NCBI RefSeq assembly: GCF_014164785.1
Contig: NZ_JACJFN010000002.1
Location: 310,001-374,000, forward strand
Source: Aquipseudomonas guryensis
GTDB taxonomy: Bacteria; Pseudomonadota; Gammaproteobacteria; Pseudomonadales; Pseudomonadaceae
DNA: 64,000 nt
Direction of reading: 5' to 3'
Below the pieces are notes generated by a model. That model did not search any database. It was given only the letters and a program-made list of their open reading frames with translations, and was not told the DNA's origin. A program made the position numbers and the translations under genes. Below are positions 27,629 through 37,372 of this stretch, piece after piece. The stretch's first letter is position 1, and each line of letters starts with the position of its first letter.

Positions 27629-28165
27629 ATGAGAGCCGCGCGCGGCTTTACCTTGGTCGAGTTGCTGGTGGTGCTGGTCATACTCGGCGCCTTGACCGGC
27701 ATGGCCGTGCTCGGCAGCGGCATGGCTGCCAGCCCGGCGCGCCAGCTGAACGACGAGGCCGAGCGGCTGGCCGGCCTGCTGCGCGTGCTGCTCGACGAAG
27801 CCGTGCTGGATAACCGCGAATACGGTGTGCGCTTCGAGCGCCAGTCCTACCAGGTGCTGCGCTACGAGCCACAGCGTGGCCAGTGGCAGGCGCTGGAAGA
27901 CGACGCCAGGGTGCACGGTCTGCCCGATTGGGTGGAGCTGAGTATCGAGCTGGACGAGCAGGCTCTGACCCTGCCCAGCCCTACCGGCAAGGGCGCGGCG
28001 AAGCTGCCGGTACCGCAGCTGCTGATCCTCTCCAGCGGCGAGCTCAGCCCGTTTCGCCTGCGCCTGTCCGGGCGCGAGCGCGGTGGGCCGGCTCTGCTGA
28101 TTTCCAGCGATGGTTTCAGCGAGCCGCTGATCGAGGCGGAAAAGTCGCCAGGTAAGGTGCCATGA
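27629..28165 (+). CDS. gspH: Minor pseudopilin GspH (XcpU)
   Basis: The 178-residue minor pseudopilin begins MRAARG|FTLVELLVVLVILGAL, a type IV prepilin leader with Glu at +5. The later domain has the GspH beta-sandwich features (DNREYGVRFERQSYQVLRYE). It follows gspG by 6 bases and overlaps gspI by four bases. Confidence 0.93.
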   Translation: MRAARGFTLVELLVVLVILGALTGMAVLGSGMAASPARQLNDEAERLAGLLRVLLDEAVLDNREYGVRFERQSYQVLRYEPQRGQWQALEDDARVHGLPDWVELSIELDEQALTLPSPTGKGAAKLPVPQLLILSSGELSPFRLRLSGRERGGPALLISSDGFSEPLIEAEKSPGKVP

Positions 28166-28551
28166 AGCGCGCGCGCGGTTTTACCCTGCTGGAAGTGCTG
28201 GTGGCCCTGGGCATCTTCGCCCTGGTCGCCGCCAGCGTGCTGACCGCCACTGCGCGTTCACTGCAGACCGCCGCGCGCCTGGAAGACAAGACCTTCGCCC
28301 TGTGGCTGGCGGACAACCGCATGCAGGAGCTGCAACTGGCCGAGACGCCGCCGGACGACGGCAGCGAGAAGGGCGAAGAAACCTACGCCGGGCGGCGCTG
28401 GCTGTGGCAGAGCCAGGTGCAGACGACCAGCGATCCCGGCATGCGCCGCGTCACCATCTGGGTGGCCTTGCGCCCCGAGAGCGGTTTGCGTGGCAAGGTC
28501 GAAGAACAGGCGCTGGTGACCCTCAGCGGCTTCCTCGGGAGCGAGCCATGA
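28162..28551 (+). CDS. gspI: Minor pseudopilin GspI (XcpV)
   Basis: The 129-residue minor pseudopilin has the leader MKRARG|FTLLEVLVALGIFALVA and the GspI segments LADNRMQELQLAE and YAGRRWLWQSQVQTT. GspI nucleates the GspI-J-K tip complex. Start and stop overlap gspH and gspJ in ATGA junctions, showing tight translational coupling. Confidence 0.94.
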   Translation: MKRARGFTLLEVLVALGIFALVAASVLTATARSLQTAARLEDKTFALWLADNRMQELQLAETPPDDGSEKGEETYAGRRWLWQSQVQTTSDPGMRRVTIWVALRPESGLRGKVEEQALVTLSGFLGSEP

Positions 28552-29237
28552 GGCGCAGCCGTGGCTTCACCCTGCTCGAACTGCTGATCGCCATCGCCAT
28601 CTTCGCGCTGCTCGGCCTGGCCACCTACCGCATGTTCGACAGCGTGATGCAGGCCGATCGCAGCCAGCGTGCCCAGGAGCAGCGCCTGCGCGAGCTGACT
28701 CGCGCCATGGCGGCTTTCGAGCGCGACCTGCTGCAGGTGTGGCGGCGGCCGGTGCGCGATCCGCTGGGCGACGTGCAGCCGAGCATGCTCGGTGACAGCA
28801 GCACGGCCAGCAGCCTGGAGTTCACCCGCAATGGCTGGCGCAACCCGCTGGGCCTGAATCGCGCCACCTTGCAGCGGGTGCGCTGGCAGTTGCAGGGCGA
28901 GCAATGGCAGCGCAGTTACTGGGCGGTGCTGGATCAGGCGCAGGATAGCCAGCCGCGGGTGCAGCAGGCGCTGGGCGGGGTGCGGCGTTTCGAGCTGCGC
29001 TTTCTCGATGATGAGGGGCGCTGGTTGCAGAACTGGCCGCCCGCCAATAGCAATAGCGATGAGTCGCTGACCTTGTTGCCCAAGGCCGTCGAGCTGGTTA
29101 TCGAGCAGCGTCATTACGGTGAGCTGCGACGCCTCTGGCGTCTGCCGGAGACTGCTGAGCAGGCTCAGCAGGGCGTGCCCGGTGGCGACGGCGGCGAGCT
29201 GCTGCCTGAAGAGCCGGCGCCGGAGCCGTCCGCATGA
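28548..29237 (+). CDS. gspJ: Minor pseudopilin GspJ (XcpW)
   Basis: The 229-residue minor pseudopilin starts MRRSRG|FTLLELLIAIAIFALLG with Glu at +5. AMAAFERDLLQV, SLEFTRNGWRNPLG and LNRATLQRVRWQL are GspJ landmarks. The frame is open upstream through gspI, but the ATG at 28548 supplies the prepilin leader and overlaps the gspI stop. It overlaps gspK by four bases. Confidence 0.94.
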   Translation: MRRSRGFTLLELLIAIAIFALLGLATYRMFDSVMQADRSQRAQEQRLRELTRAMAAFERDLLQVWRRPVRDPLGDVQPSMLGDSSTASSLEFTRNGWRNPLGLNRATLQRVRWQLQGEQWQRSYWAVLDQAQDSQPRVQQALGGVRRFELRFLDDEGRWLQNWPPANSNSDESLTLLPKAVELVIEQRHYGELRRLWRLPETAEQAQQGVPGGDGGELLPEEPAPEPSA

Positions 29238-30199
29238 GCCGTCAGCGCGGAGTGGCGCTGATCACCGTGCTGCTGGTGGTGGCCCTGGTCAGTGTGGTCT
29301 GCACCGGCCTGGTACTGCGTCAGCAGCTGGCCATCCGCAGCACCGGCAACCAGTTGCTGGTGCGCCAGGCGCAGTACTACGCCGAAGGCGGCGAGCTGTT
29401 GGCCAAGGCGATCCTGCAGCGCGACCTGCGTGAGGGCGATCCGCGCCAGCCGCTGGATCATCTGGGCGAGCCCTGGGCTAACCCGAAACTGAGTTTTCCC
29501 CTGGATGAAGGCGGCGAGCTGCGCCTGCGCATCATCGACCTGTCCGGGCGCTTCAACCTCAATAGTCTGGCCAACGGTAGTGCCACCGCGGCAATTGCCC
29601 TGCAGCGTTTGCGCCTGCTGCTGCAGCAGCTGCAGCTGCCGGTCGAATATGCCGAGCGCCTGCAGGACTGGCTGGATCAGGACCAGGAAAACCTCGGCGG
29701 CAATGGCGCCGAGGATGCCCACTACCTGCTGCTGCAGCCGCCTTATCGCACCGGGCCGGGGCTGATTCGCGAGGTCTCCGAGCTGCGCCTGCTGCTGGGC
29801 ATGAAGGAGGCCGAGTACCGGCGTCTGCTGCCTTTCGTCAGCGCCTTGCCAGTCGAGGCCAAGCTGAATGTGAACACCGCCAGCGCCCAGGTGCTGGCCA
29901 GCCTGGGCGAGAATGTTTCAGCGTCGGCGCTGGATGGGGTGGTCGCCATGCAGAAACGTGGTGGTTATCGTGACCTCGCGGGTTTTGCCCAGCAGCTCGG
30001 GGTGCCAGAGGTACCCGCGGGTCTGGATATCGGCAGTCAGTATTTTCAGGTGATCAGCGAGGCGAGCCTGGGCGAGCGCCGCCAGGTGCTGGTCAGTTAT
30101 CTGCAACGTGGCAATGATGGGCGCGTGCGTGTGCTGGCGCGTGATCTGGGGCAGAGCGGCATTGCGCCGCCTGAGCCCTCCAAGGAGTCCAAGCAATGA
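29234..30199 (+). CDS. gspK: Minor pseudopilin GspK (XcpX)
   Basis: The 321-residue tip pseudopilin has the leader MSRQRG|VALITVLLVVALVSVV. Position +5 is Thr instead of Glu, as usual for GspK, fitting its place at the pseudopilus tip. SGRFNLNSL and the two helix-hairpin-helix-like regions (RLQDWLDQDQE; LNVNTASAQVLASL) are family landmarks. It is translationally coupled to gspJ and gspL. Confidence 0.94.
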   Translation: MSRQRGVALITVLLVVALVSVVCTGLVLRQQLAIRSTGNQLLVRQAQYYAEGGELLAKAILQRDLREGDPRQPLDHLGEPWANPKLSFPLDEGGELRLRIIDLSGRFNLNSLANGSATAAIALQRLRLLLQQLQLPVEYAERLQDWLDQDQENLGGNGAEDAHYLLLQPPYRTGPGLIREVSELRLLLGMKEAEYRRLLPFVSALPVEAKLNVNTASAQVLASLGENVSASALDGVVAMQKRGGYRDLAGFAQQLGVPEVPAGLDIGSQYFQVISEASLGERRQVLVSYLQRGNDGRVRVLARDLGQSGIAPPEPSKESKQ

Positions 30200-31341
30200 G
30201 TGCGCTTTGTGTATTTCTGCCGCCGGCGGCCTGTTCTGCCGTCGATCCCGAGCTGCTGGTGCGGCGCGTGCAGAGTGGTACGGTCGAGCAGTTGCCGTTT
30301 GCCAAGGCTGTGCCGGCGGCGGACCAGGCCTGGCGCCTGATCCTGCCGGTGGAGGCGGTGACCGTGTGTGTCGTGCAGTTGCCGACCACCAAGGCGCGCT
30401 GGCTGCAGAAGGCGCTGCCGTTTGCCGTGGAAGAGCTGCTGGCCGAGGATGTCGAGCTGTTCCATTTGTGCGTCGGCGAGACCTTGGCCGATGGCCGGCA
30501 GCGCGTATATGCCGTGCGCCGCGACTGGCTGGCTGCCTGGCTGGCGCTATGTGGTGCCTGTCTGCCACAGCGTATCGAGGTGGATGCCGATTTGCTCGGT
30601 GGTGAAGGCAGCCAGTTGCTCTGCCTGGGCGAGCGCTGGTTGCTCGGCGGCAGCGGCGAGGCGCGCCTGGCCCTGCAGGCGCAGGACTGGCCGCAGCTGC
30701 AGGCGCTCTGTCCGGCGCCGCGGGTGGCGCACGTGGCGGTTGGTCAGGCCATGCCGGCGCAGGTCGACGAGTGCCACGAACTGGCTCAGCCCTACGTCTG
30801 GCTGGCCCAGCAGAAAGCGGGCGGCAACCTGGCCCAGGGTGCCTTCGCCCGTCGCGAAGCGGCCAATGATCTGGGGCGCTGGCGTCCGCTGCTGGCGCTG
30901 CTCGGCCTCTGGCTGGTGCTGCAGTGGGGTTTCAATCTGGTGCAGGGCTGGCAGCTGCAGCGCGAGGCCGAGGGCTACGCCAGCGCCAGCGAGGCGCTGT
31001 ACCGCGAGCTGTTCCCGGACGACAACAAGCTGATCAACCTGCGTGCGCAGTTCGACCAGCACCTGGCCGAGGCCGAAGGCAGCGGGCAGAACCTCTTGCT
31101 CGGTCTGCTCGATCAGGCGGCGCAGGCGATCAACGCCGAGGGCGCGCAGGTGCGCGTCGAACAGCTGGATTTCAATTCCCAGCGCGGCGACCTGGCGTTG
31201 AACCTGCAGGCCCAGGATTTCGCCGCCCTGGAGCGTTTGCGTACGCGCCTGCAGCAGGCTGGACTGGCGGTCGAGATGGGCTCGGCCAGTCGCGAGGACA
31301 ATGGCGTCAGTGCGCGCCTGGTGATCGGGGGTAATGGATGA
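30196..31341 (+). CDS. gspL: Type II secretion assembly protein GspL (XcpY)
   Basis: The 381-residue bitopic protein has an actin-like cytoplasmic domain that binds GspE, one membrane helix near 230-252 (LLALLGLWLVLQWGFNLVQG), and a ferredoxin-like periplasmic domain that pairs with GspM. KALPFAVEELLAEDVE in the N-terminal part is a GspL landmark. The start overlaps the gspK stop. Confidence 0.93.
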   Translation: MSALCVFLPPAACSAVDPELLVRRVQSGTVEQLPFAKAVPAADQAWRLILPVEAVTVCVVQLPTTKARWLQKALPFAVEELLAEDVELFHLCVGETLADGRQRVYAVRRDWLAAWLALCGACLPQRIEVDADLLGGEGSQLLCLGERWLLGGSGEARLALQAQDWPQLQALCPAPRVAHVAVGQAMPAQVDECHELAQPYVWLAQQKAGGNLAQGAFARREAANDLGRWRPLLALLGLWLVLQWGFNLVQGWQLQREAEGYASASEALYRELFPDDNKLINLRAQFDQHLAEAEGSGQNLLLGLLDQAAQAINAEGAQVRVEQLDFNSQRGDLALNLQAQDFAALERLRTRLQQAGLAVEMGSASREDNGVSARLVIGGNG

Positions 31342-31862
31342 GCCGTTTCAATCGACTGACTGAGCCACTGCAGGCGCGCCTGGAGCAGCTTGGCCTGCTG
31401 CCGTACTGGCGCGGCCTGCCGTCGCGTGATCGCCTGGCCCTGGGCCTGCTGGGTCTGTTCCTGCTGCTGGCATTACTCTATCTGGCGCTCTGGCGCCCGG
31501 CGGCGCAGCAGGTGGTGCAGGCGCGTGCCTACCTGCAGCAGCAGCGCGCCTTGCACCAGTACCTGCAGGAGCATGCGCCGCAGCTGCGTGCGCAGAGCGG
31601 CAAACCGCAGGTCAGCGTCGATCCGGCGCAGTTGCAGGGCCTGGTTACCGCCAGCGCCAGCAGCCATGGCCTGAATGTCGAGCGTCTGGACAGCCAGGGA
31701 GACGGTGCGGTGCAGGTCAGCCTGCAGCCTGCCGAGTTCAGCCGCCTGCTGCGCTGGTTGGTGAGCCTGGAAGAGCAGGGCGTGCGGGTCGACGAAGCCG
31801 GCCTGGAGCGGGCCGACAAGGAGCTGGTGAGCAGTCGACTGTTGCTACGCAGTGGCGCCTGA
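31338..31862 (+). CDS. gspM: Type II secretion protein GspM (XcpZ)
   Basis: The 174-residue protein has a short cytoplasmic part, one membrane helix (LALGLLGLFLLLALLYLALW) and a small periplasmic domain (VTASASSHGLNVERL ... LLRWLVSLEEQGVRVDEA). It completes the GspL-GspM pair and ends the operon. No gspN gene follows, and the prepilin peptidase gene (gspO/pilD) is not in this window. Confidence 0.93.
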   Translation: MSRFNRLTEPLQARLEQLGLLPYWRGLPSRDRLALGLLGLFLLLALLYLALWRPAAQQVVQARAYLQQQRALHQYLQEHAPQLRAQSGKPQVSVDPAQLQGLVTASASSHGLNVERLDSQGDGAVQVSLQPAEFSRLLRWLVSLEEQGVRVDEAGLERADKELVSSRLLLRSGA

Positions 31863-32009
31863 AGGTCACCGTCAGGAGGCATTGCCAGCAGTCTTTGCAC
31901 TGAAAATGGGCGGGCTTATAGCGCCCGTCTGCAGCGACTGTGTGCCCGATGGTGGGGCGGGGAAATGCTCGCTAAAACCACCTCAAAGAAAAAAACTTCA
32001 AGCAGGGTG

Positions 32010-32038
32010 TTGACTTAGGTGAGCTAGCTGCGTAAATT
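32010..32038 (+). promoter_or_regulatory. Sigma70 promoter of the tRNA-Val/tRNA-Asp operon
   Basis: TTGACT (32010-32015), a 17-base spacer and TAAATT (32033-32038) form a near-consensus sigma70 promoter whose start site would fall about 15 bases before the first tRNA. The following GC-rich GCCACC resembles a stringent-response discriminator. Confidence 0.75.
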
Positions 32039-32060
32039 TCGCCACCTCGCAAGGCTACTC

Positions 32061-32136
32061 GGGTGATTAGCTCAGCCGGGAGAGCATCTGCCTTACAAGC
32101 AGAGGGTCGGCGGTTCGATCCCGTCATCACCCACCA
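32061..32136 (+). tRNA. tRNA-Val (anticodon TAC)
   Basis: The 76-base gene folds as a full cloverleaf with acceptor arms GGGTGAT/ATCACCC. The anticodon loop is CTTACAA in stem TCTGC/GCAGA, the T-loop is GGTTCGATC, and the CCA end is encoded. The anticodon UAC reads valine codons. Confidence 0.97.
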
Positions 32137-32157
32137 GTCTCTTGCGAGAACCGACGC

Positions 32158-32234
32158 GCAGCGGTAGTTCAGTCGGTTAGAATACCGGCCTGTCACGCCG
32201 GGGGTCGCGGGTTCGAGTCCCGTCCGCTGCGCCA
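32158..32234 (+). tRNA. tRNA-Asp (anticodon GTC)
   Basis: The 77-base gene folds as a cloverleaf with acceptor arms GCAGCGG/CCGCTGC, anticodon loop CTGTCAC, T-loop GGTTCGAGT and an encoded CCA end. It follows tRNA-Val by 21 bases in the same transcript. Confidence 0.97.
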
Positions 32235-32245
32235 TATTAGAGAAG

Positions 32246-32275
32246 CCCTCAGCTCGCAAGAGCTGGGGGTTTTTC
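32246..32275 (+). terminator. Rho-independent terminator of the tRNA operon
   Basis: CCCTCAGCTC and GAGCTGGGGG form a 10-base stem with a GCAA tetraloop, followed by TTTTT, just 11 bases after tRNA-Asp. Confidence 0.92.
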
Positions 32276-32381
32276 GCATCTGGCGGAAAATTTTTTACCG
32301 TCATCGCTTTGTCATCGGGAATCTTCAGGCTGTTGGCATGGTCTTTGTTTAGGCCATATCGTCACAACAGGAGGAAGTCCA

Positions 32382-32468
32382 ATGGATGATTACGTAGAAG
32401 AACTGCTCGACTGCCACGCCGATGAGCGCGATCCGGCGGAGCCCGCCGAAGACGCCACCGAGCTGTGA
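32382..32468 (+). CDS. Unrecognised 28-residue acidic peptide
   Basis: This short frame encodes a 28-residue peptide beginning MDDYVEELLDCHADE and ending in DATEL. About ten or more residues are Asp or Glu, and there is one Cys and one His. It has a near-perfect ribosome binding site, AGGAGG at 32369-32374, seven bases before the ATG, which is stronger than most sites in this window. It follows the tRNA terminator and stops six bases before the stop of the converging AraC gene. The gap before it holds only weak promoter-like boxes. I do not recognise a family. The ribosome binding site is the main support. Confidence 0.55.
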   Translation: MDDYVEELLDCHADERDPAEPAEDATEL

Positions 32469-32474
32469 GTGCTG

Positions 32475-33497
32475 TCAGGGCTGTAGGCGCTGGTGGCGGC
32501 GGAACTCCCCCGGAGTCTGCCCGCTCCAGCGCTTGAAGGCCCGCTGAAAGGCCTCTGCCGAGGCAAAGCCGAGCAGATAGGCAATTTCGCCGAACGCCAG
32601 TTCGGTGTCGCGTATATAGGCCATCGCCAGATCGCGCCGGGTATCGTTGAGAATCGCCCGGTATTGCGTCCCTTCTTCCGCCAGCTTGCGCCGCAGTGTC
32701 CACACCGGCAGTTGCAGGCGTGCCGCCACTTCCTCCAGATCCGGTTCCCGGCCATGCAGCAATGGCCCAAGCAGGCGCGTGATGCGCTCGCGCAGGCTGC
32801 GGGTGCGGGTCAGTTGTTCCAGTTCGCGCTCGCCCAGGGCCAGCAGTTGCTGCCAGGTACTCGGGCAGTGCGCCTGGCCGCGCAGGGCCAGAGTCGGCAG
32901 GCTCAGGCGCAGCTGGTTGGCGCCAGCGGAGAATTCCACCGGGCAGCCGAAGGCTTCGCTGTAGCGTTCGGCATAGCTGGGCGCGGCGAATTCGATCTCG
33001 ACCTTTTCCACCTTCAGTGTCACGCCTGCCAGTTGGCTCAGGTGGCTGTGCCAGCCCGCCAGCACCGAGTCGACCACGAAGCGGTTGTAAGCGTTGTACG
33101 GGCTGATGGAATAGAAGCGCAGCAAGGCGCCCTGGCTGTCTTCGTGGAAGCTCGACTGGCCGCGGTAGTTGTGCGCATACAGCGGCTCGAAACGCGTGAG
33201 GGTGCGTGCCGCTTCGCGCAGGGTCGGTGCCTGGGCCGCCGTGACGCCGGCCAGACCCAGCTGGCCGAGATGGCTCAAGCGGCCCATGGCCAGGCCCAGG
33301 GCCGGCTCGTTGCATAGCTGTATGGCCGCGTGGCCCAAGCGCATGTAGCGCGGAATCGACAGGCGCCCCTGGGGCTCTGCCAGGCGAGCGGCGTCCAGAC
33401 CGAACTGGGCGAGCAGGGGGGCGGGGTCCTGGCCGGCTTCGCGCACGGCGGCGATCAGGCCGTGAATGAAACCCACGGACAGGTCGCCCAGGCGCAC
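32475..33497 (-). CDS. AraC-family transcriptional regulator
   Basis: The 340-residue protein has an N-terminal ligand-binding domain of the type found in OruR/ArgR-like AraC regulators (residues about 20-205; FEPLYAHNYRGQSSF, AGVTLKVEKVEIEFAAP). A C-terminal double helix-turn-helix follows (about 235-335; DLEEVAARLQLPVWTLRRKL and GEIAYLLGFASAEAFQRAFKRW). Effector and targets are unknown. The neighbours fadH and the nitrilase-like gene make lipid-related control possible. The equivalent position in P. aeruginosa also carries an AraC regulator, from memory. Confidence 0.92.
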   Translation of the reverse strand: MRLGDLSVGFIHGLIAAVREAGQDPAPLLAQFGLDAARLAEPQGRLSIPRYMRLGHAAIQLCNEPALGLAMGRLSHLGQLGLAGVTAAQAPTLREAARTLTRFEPLYAHNYRGQSSFHEDSQGALLRFYSISPYNAYNRFVVDSVLAGWHSHLSQLAGVTLKVEKVEIEFAAPSYAERYSEAFGCPVEFSAGANQLRLSLPTLALRGQAHCPSTWQQLLALGERELEQLTRTRSLRERITRLLGPLLHGREPDLEEVAARLQLPVWTLRRKLAEEGTQYRAILNDTRRDLAMAYIRDTELAFGEIAYLLGFASAEAFQRAFKRWSGQTPGEFRRHQRLQP

Positions 33498-33508
33498 GCG
33501 TGAGCTTT

Positions 33509-34429
33509 TCAGGGTGCGATCCAGAAATTAAGCAGCTGGCTGTGGCTGTCAGTCATCGTTGCCGTGAGTCGCAGGTTGAGCTGATCGGTTTGCACCGGCC
33601 AGAGCCGGCCGCGCAGGAAGGTCACGCTGCTGGCGATGCTCTGGTTACGCCGCAAGGTGACGATTTCGAGCGGCGGGCCATTGTCGCCATTGCCCTGGGT
33701 GCTGAGCAGATCCTCGCCCAGCGTCTGCTCGATGGGTTGAGGAGCAACGCTGCTGGCCTGCAGGCTCTGGCTGCGTGGCGGGCCGAGGATGCTGCCATCG
33801 CTGGCGAAGGTCAGACCGAATGCCTGCAGCTCGCCATAACCGGTGACGATGCGGCCATCAAGCAGTTGCGGTGAGGGTAGGGTGATGCTGCCGGCATGCA
33901 GGGTCACGGCGTGCTTGCGTGCCAGATGGGCGAAGACCTTGAGGTAATCGTCCGCCGCCTGTTGCGCCTTCATGCGCAGCAGCAGTTCGTTCCAGGAGGC
34001 GTCATCGGTGAACAGCCAAGTGCGCAGCAGGCTGAGTGGATTGTTCAGCGCCAGCTGCAGTTTCACCTCGTCGAGGCTGCGGGCGCTGTAGACCTGCGGT
34101 TTTTCGTGGCTCAGCAACAGCCAGGTGCCGATCTGGGCGGGCAGGATCACCACCGTCTCCGGCGTGAGCAGAGCGTTGTCGCGCGCCTGCAGCAGGATGC
34201 TGTCGAGCTTGCGGCTGAGTTGCTGCGAACTGCTGTAGTCGCTGGGGTACAGGGCGGGGTTGAGGGTCAGCAGGTTGCCGTGCCAGTCCGCCGGCCCGCC
34301 CAGCTCTGCGATATCGGTGCGCAGATCGGTGAGGTAGTGGCCGGGTGGCGCATCGCGCAGCCAGAACAGGTAGCTGCCGGCGAGGCCGAGGAGGAGGGTG
34401 GCGAGGAGCAGGGAGAGCAGAGTACGCAT
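33509..34429 (-). CDS. Membrane-anchored nitrilase-like protein without cysteine
   Basis: The 306-residue protein begins with a signal peptide or anchor (MRTLLSLLLATLLLGLAGSYLFW). The rest is weakly reminiscent of the carbon-nitrogen hydrolase (nitrilase) fold: TPETVVILPAQIGTW resembles the catalytic-Glu strand, and FAHLARKHAVTLHAGSITL with FGLTFASDGSILGPPR resembles the strands leading to the catalytic Lys. There is no cysteine anywhere, so a nitrilase nucleophile is absent. I chose the ATG at 34429 because it begins the signal sequence; the frame extends 19 codons further. It lies downstream of, and in line with, no partner; fadH is divergent. The fold call is tentative. Confidence 0.6.
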   Translation of the reverse strand: MRTLLSLLLATLLLGLAGSYLFWLRDAPPGHYLTDLRTDIAELGGPADWHGNLLTLNPALYPSDYSSSQQLSRKLDSILLQARDNALLTPETVVILPAQIGTWLLLSHEKPQVYSARSLDEVKLQLALNNPLSLLRTWLFTDDASWNELLLRMKAQQAADDYLKVFAHLARKHAVTLHAGSITLPSPQLLDGRIVTGYGELQAFGLTFASDGSILGPPRSQSLQASSVAPQPIEQTLGEDLLSTQGNGDNGPPLEIVTLRRNQSIASSVTFLRGRLWPVQTDQLNLRLTATMTDSHSQLLNFWIAP

Positions 34430-34505
34430 GGCGGTGCTGTTGAGGGATTCGTCGATGAGGTTAGGGGAGTGAGCCGACAAAGCCAAGTCGAGCTGCTATT
34501 TTTGA

Positions 34506-36668
<2,163 letters not shown>

Positions 36669-36676
36669 AGCACCCG

Positions 36677-36703
36677 ACGCCCCGCCTAGTGCGGGGCGTT
36701 TTG
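36677..36703 (+). terminator. Rho-independent terminator of fadH
   Basis: ACGCCCCGC and GCGGGGCGT form a 9-base stem followed by a short T-tract, nine bases after the fadH stop. Confidence 0.85.
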
Positions 36704-36733
36704 TATGTGGCCCATAACAATAAGGAGAAGCCC

Positions 36734-37165
36734 GTGTCCGCTAACCTTCAACTGCAACCGGCAGCCGCCGTCACCCTCGCGCAGTGGCATGGCTTGATGC
36801 AAAAAAACGATCTCAGCAAACTGCCCGATTTGCTGCACCCGCAGGCGGTATTCCGCTCGCCCATGGCGCACAAGCCCTATGCCGGCGCGCCCATGGTCTC
36901 GCTGATTCTCAATACCGTGAGCAAGGTGTTCGTCGACTTCGTCTATCACCGCGAGCTGGCCAGTGCCGATGGCCTGAATGTGGTGCTGGAATTCAGTGCC
37001 AAGGTCGGTGAGCGCGAGCTCAAGGGTATCGACATGATCCGCTTCGATGAGGCCGGCAAGATCGTTGAGTTTGAGGTGATGATTCGGCCAATGAGCGGCC
37101 TGCAAGCCCTCGGCGAGGAGATGGGGCGGCGTCTGGCGCCCTTCCTGGCGGCCAAACCGGCCTGA
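36734..37165 (+). CDS. NTF2-like (SnoaL-type) small protein
   Basis: The 143-residue protein fits the nuclear-transport-factor-2/SnoaL fold: a first helix with WHGLMQKNDLSKLPDLLHPQAVFRSP and later strands (VVLEFSAKVGERELKGIDMIRFDEAGKIVEFEVM). These domains bind small hydrophobic ligands or act as isomerases; no specific role can be read. I chose the GTG at 36734 because AAGGAGA stands 6 bases upstream; the open frame before it runs back over the fadH terminator. No signal peptide, so it is cytosolic. Confidence 0.8.
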   Translation: MSANLQLQPAAAVTLAQWHGLMQKNDLSKLPDLLHPQAVFRSPMAHKPYAGAPMVSLILNTVSKVFVDFVYHRELASADGLNVVLEFSAKVGERELKGIDMIRFDEAGKIVEFEVMIRPMSGLQALGEEMGRRLAPFLAAKPA

Positions 37166-37372
37166 TTGGGCAAAACCCCATCACAGTTTGATCCTGCCGC
37201 CGGCCCATCTGCGACTGGTGGCAGGTGACTGCCAACCCAGTCACATTGCCCGCTTTGCATTTTCCCCTAGACTTGCCTGAGGCAAGGAGTAATGCCTGTT
37301 TTACCGGTTTCGCGTGCCCAGGAAGATGGCCCGCAAGACAGCACGTGTCAGCCAGGTGTCGCGAGGAAAGTC

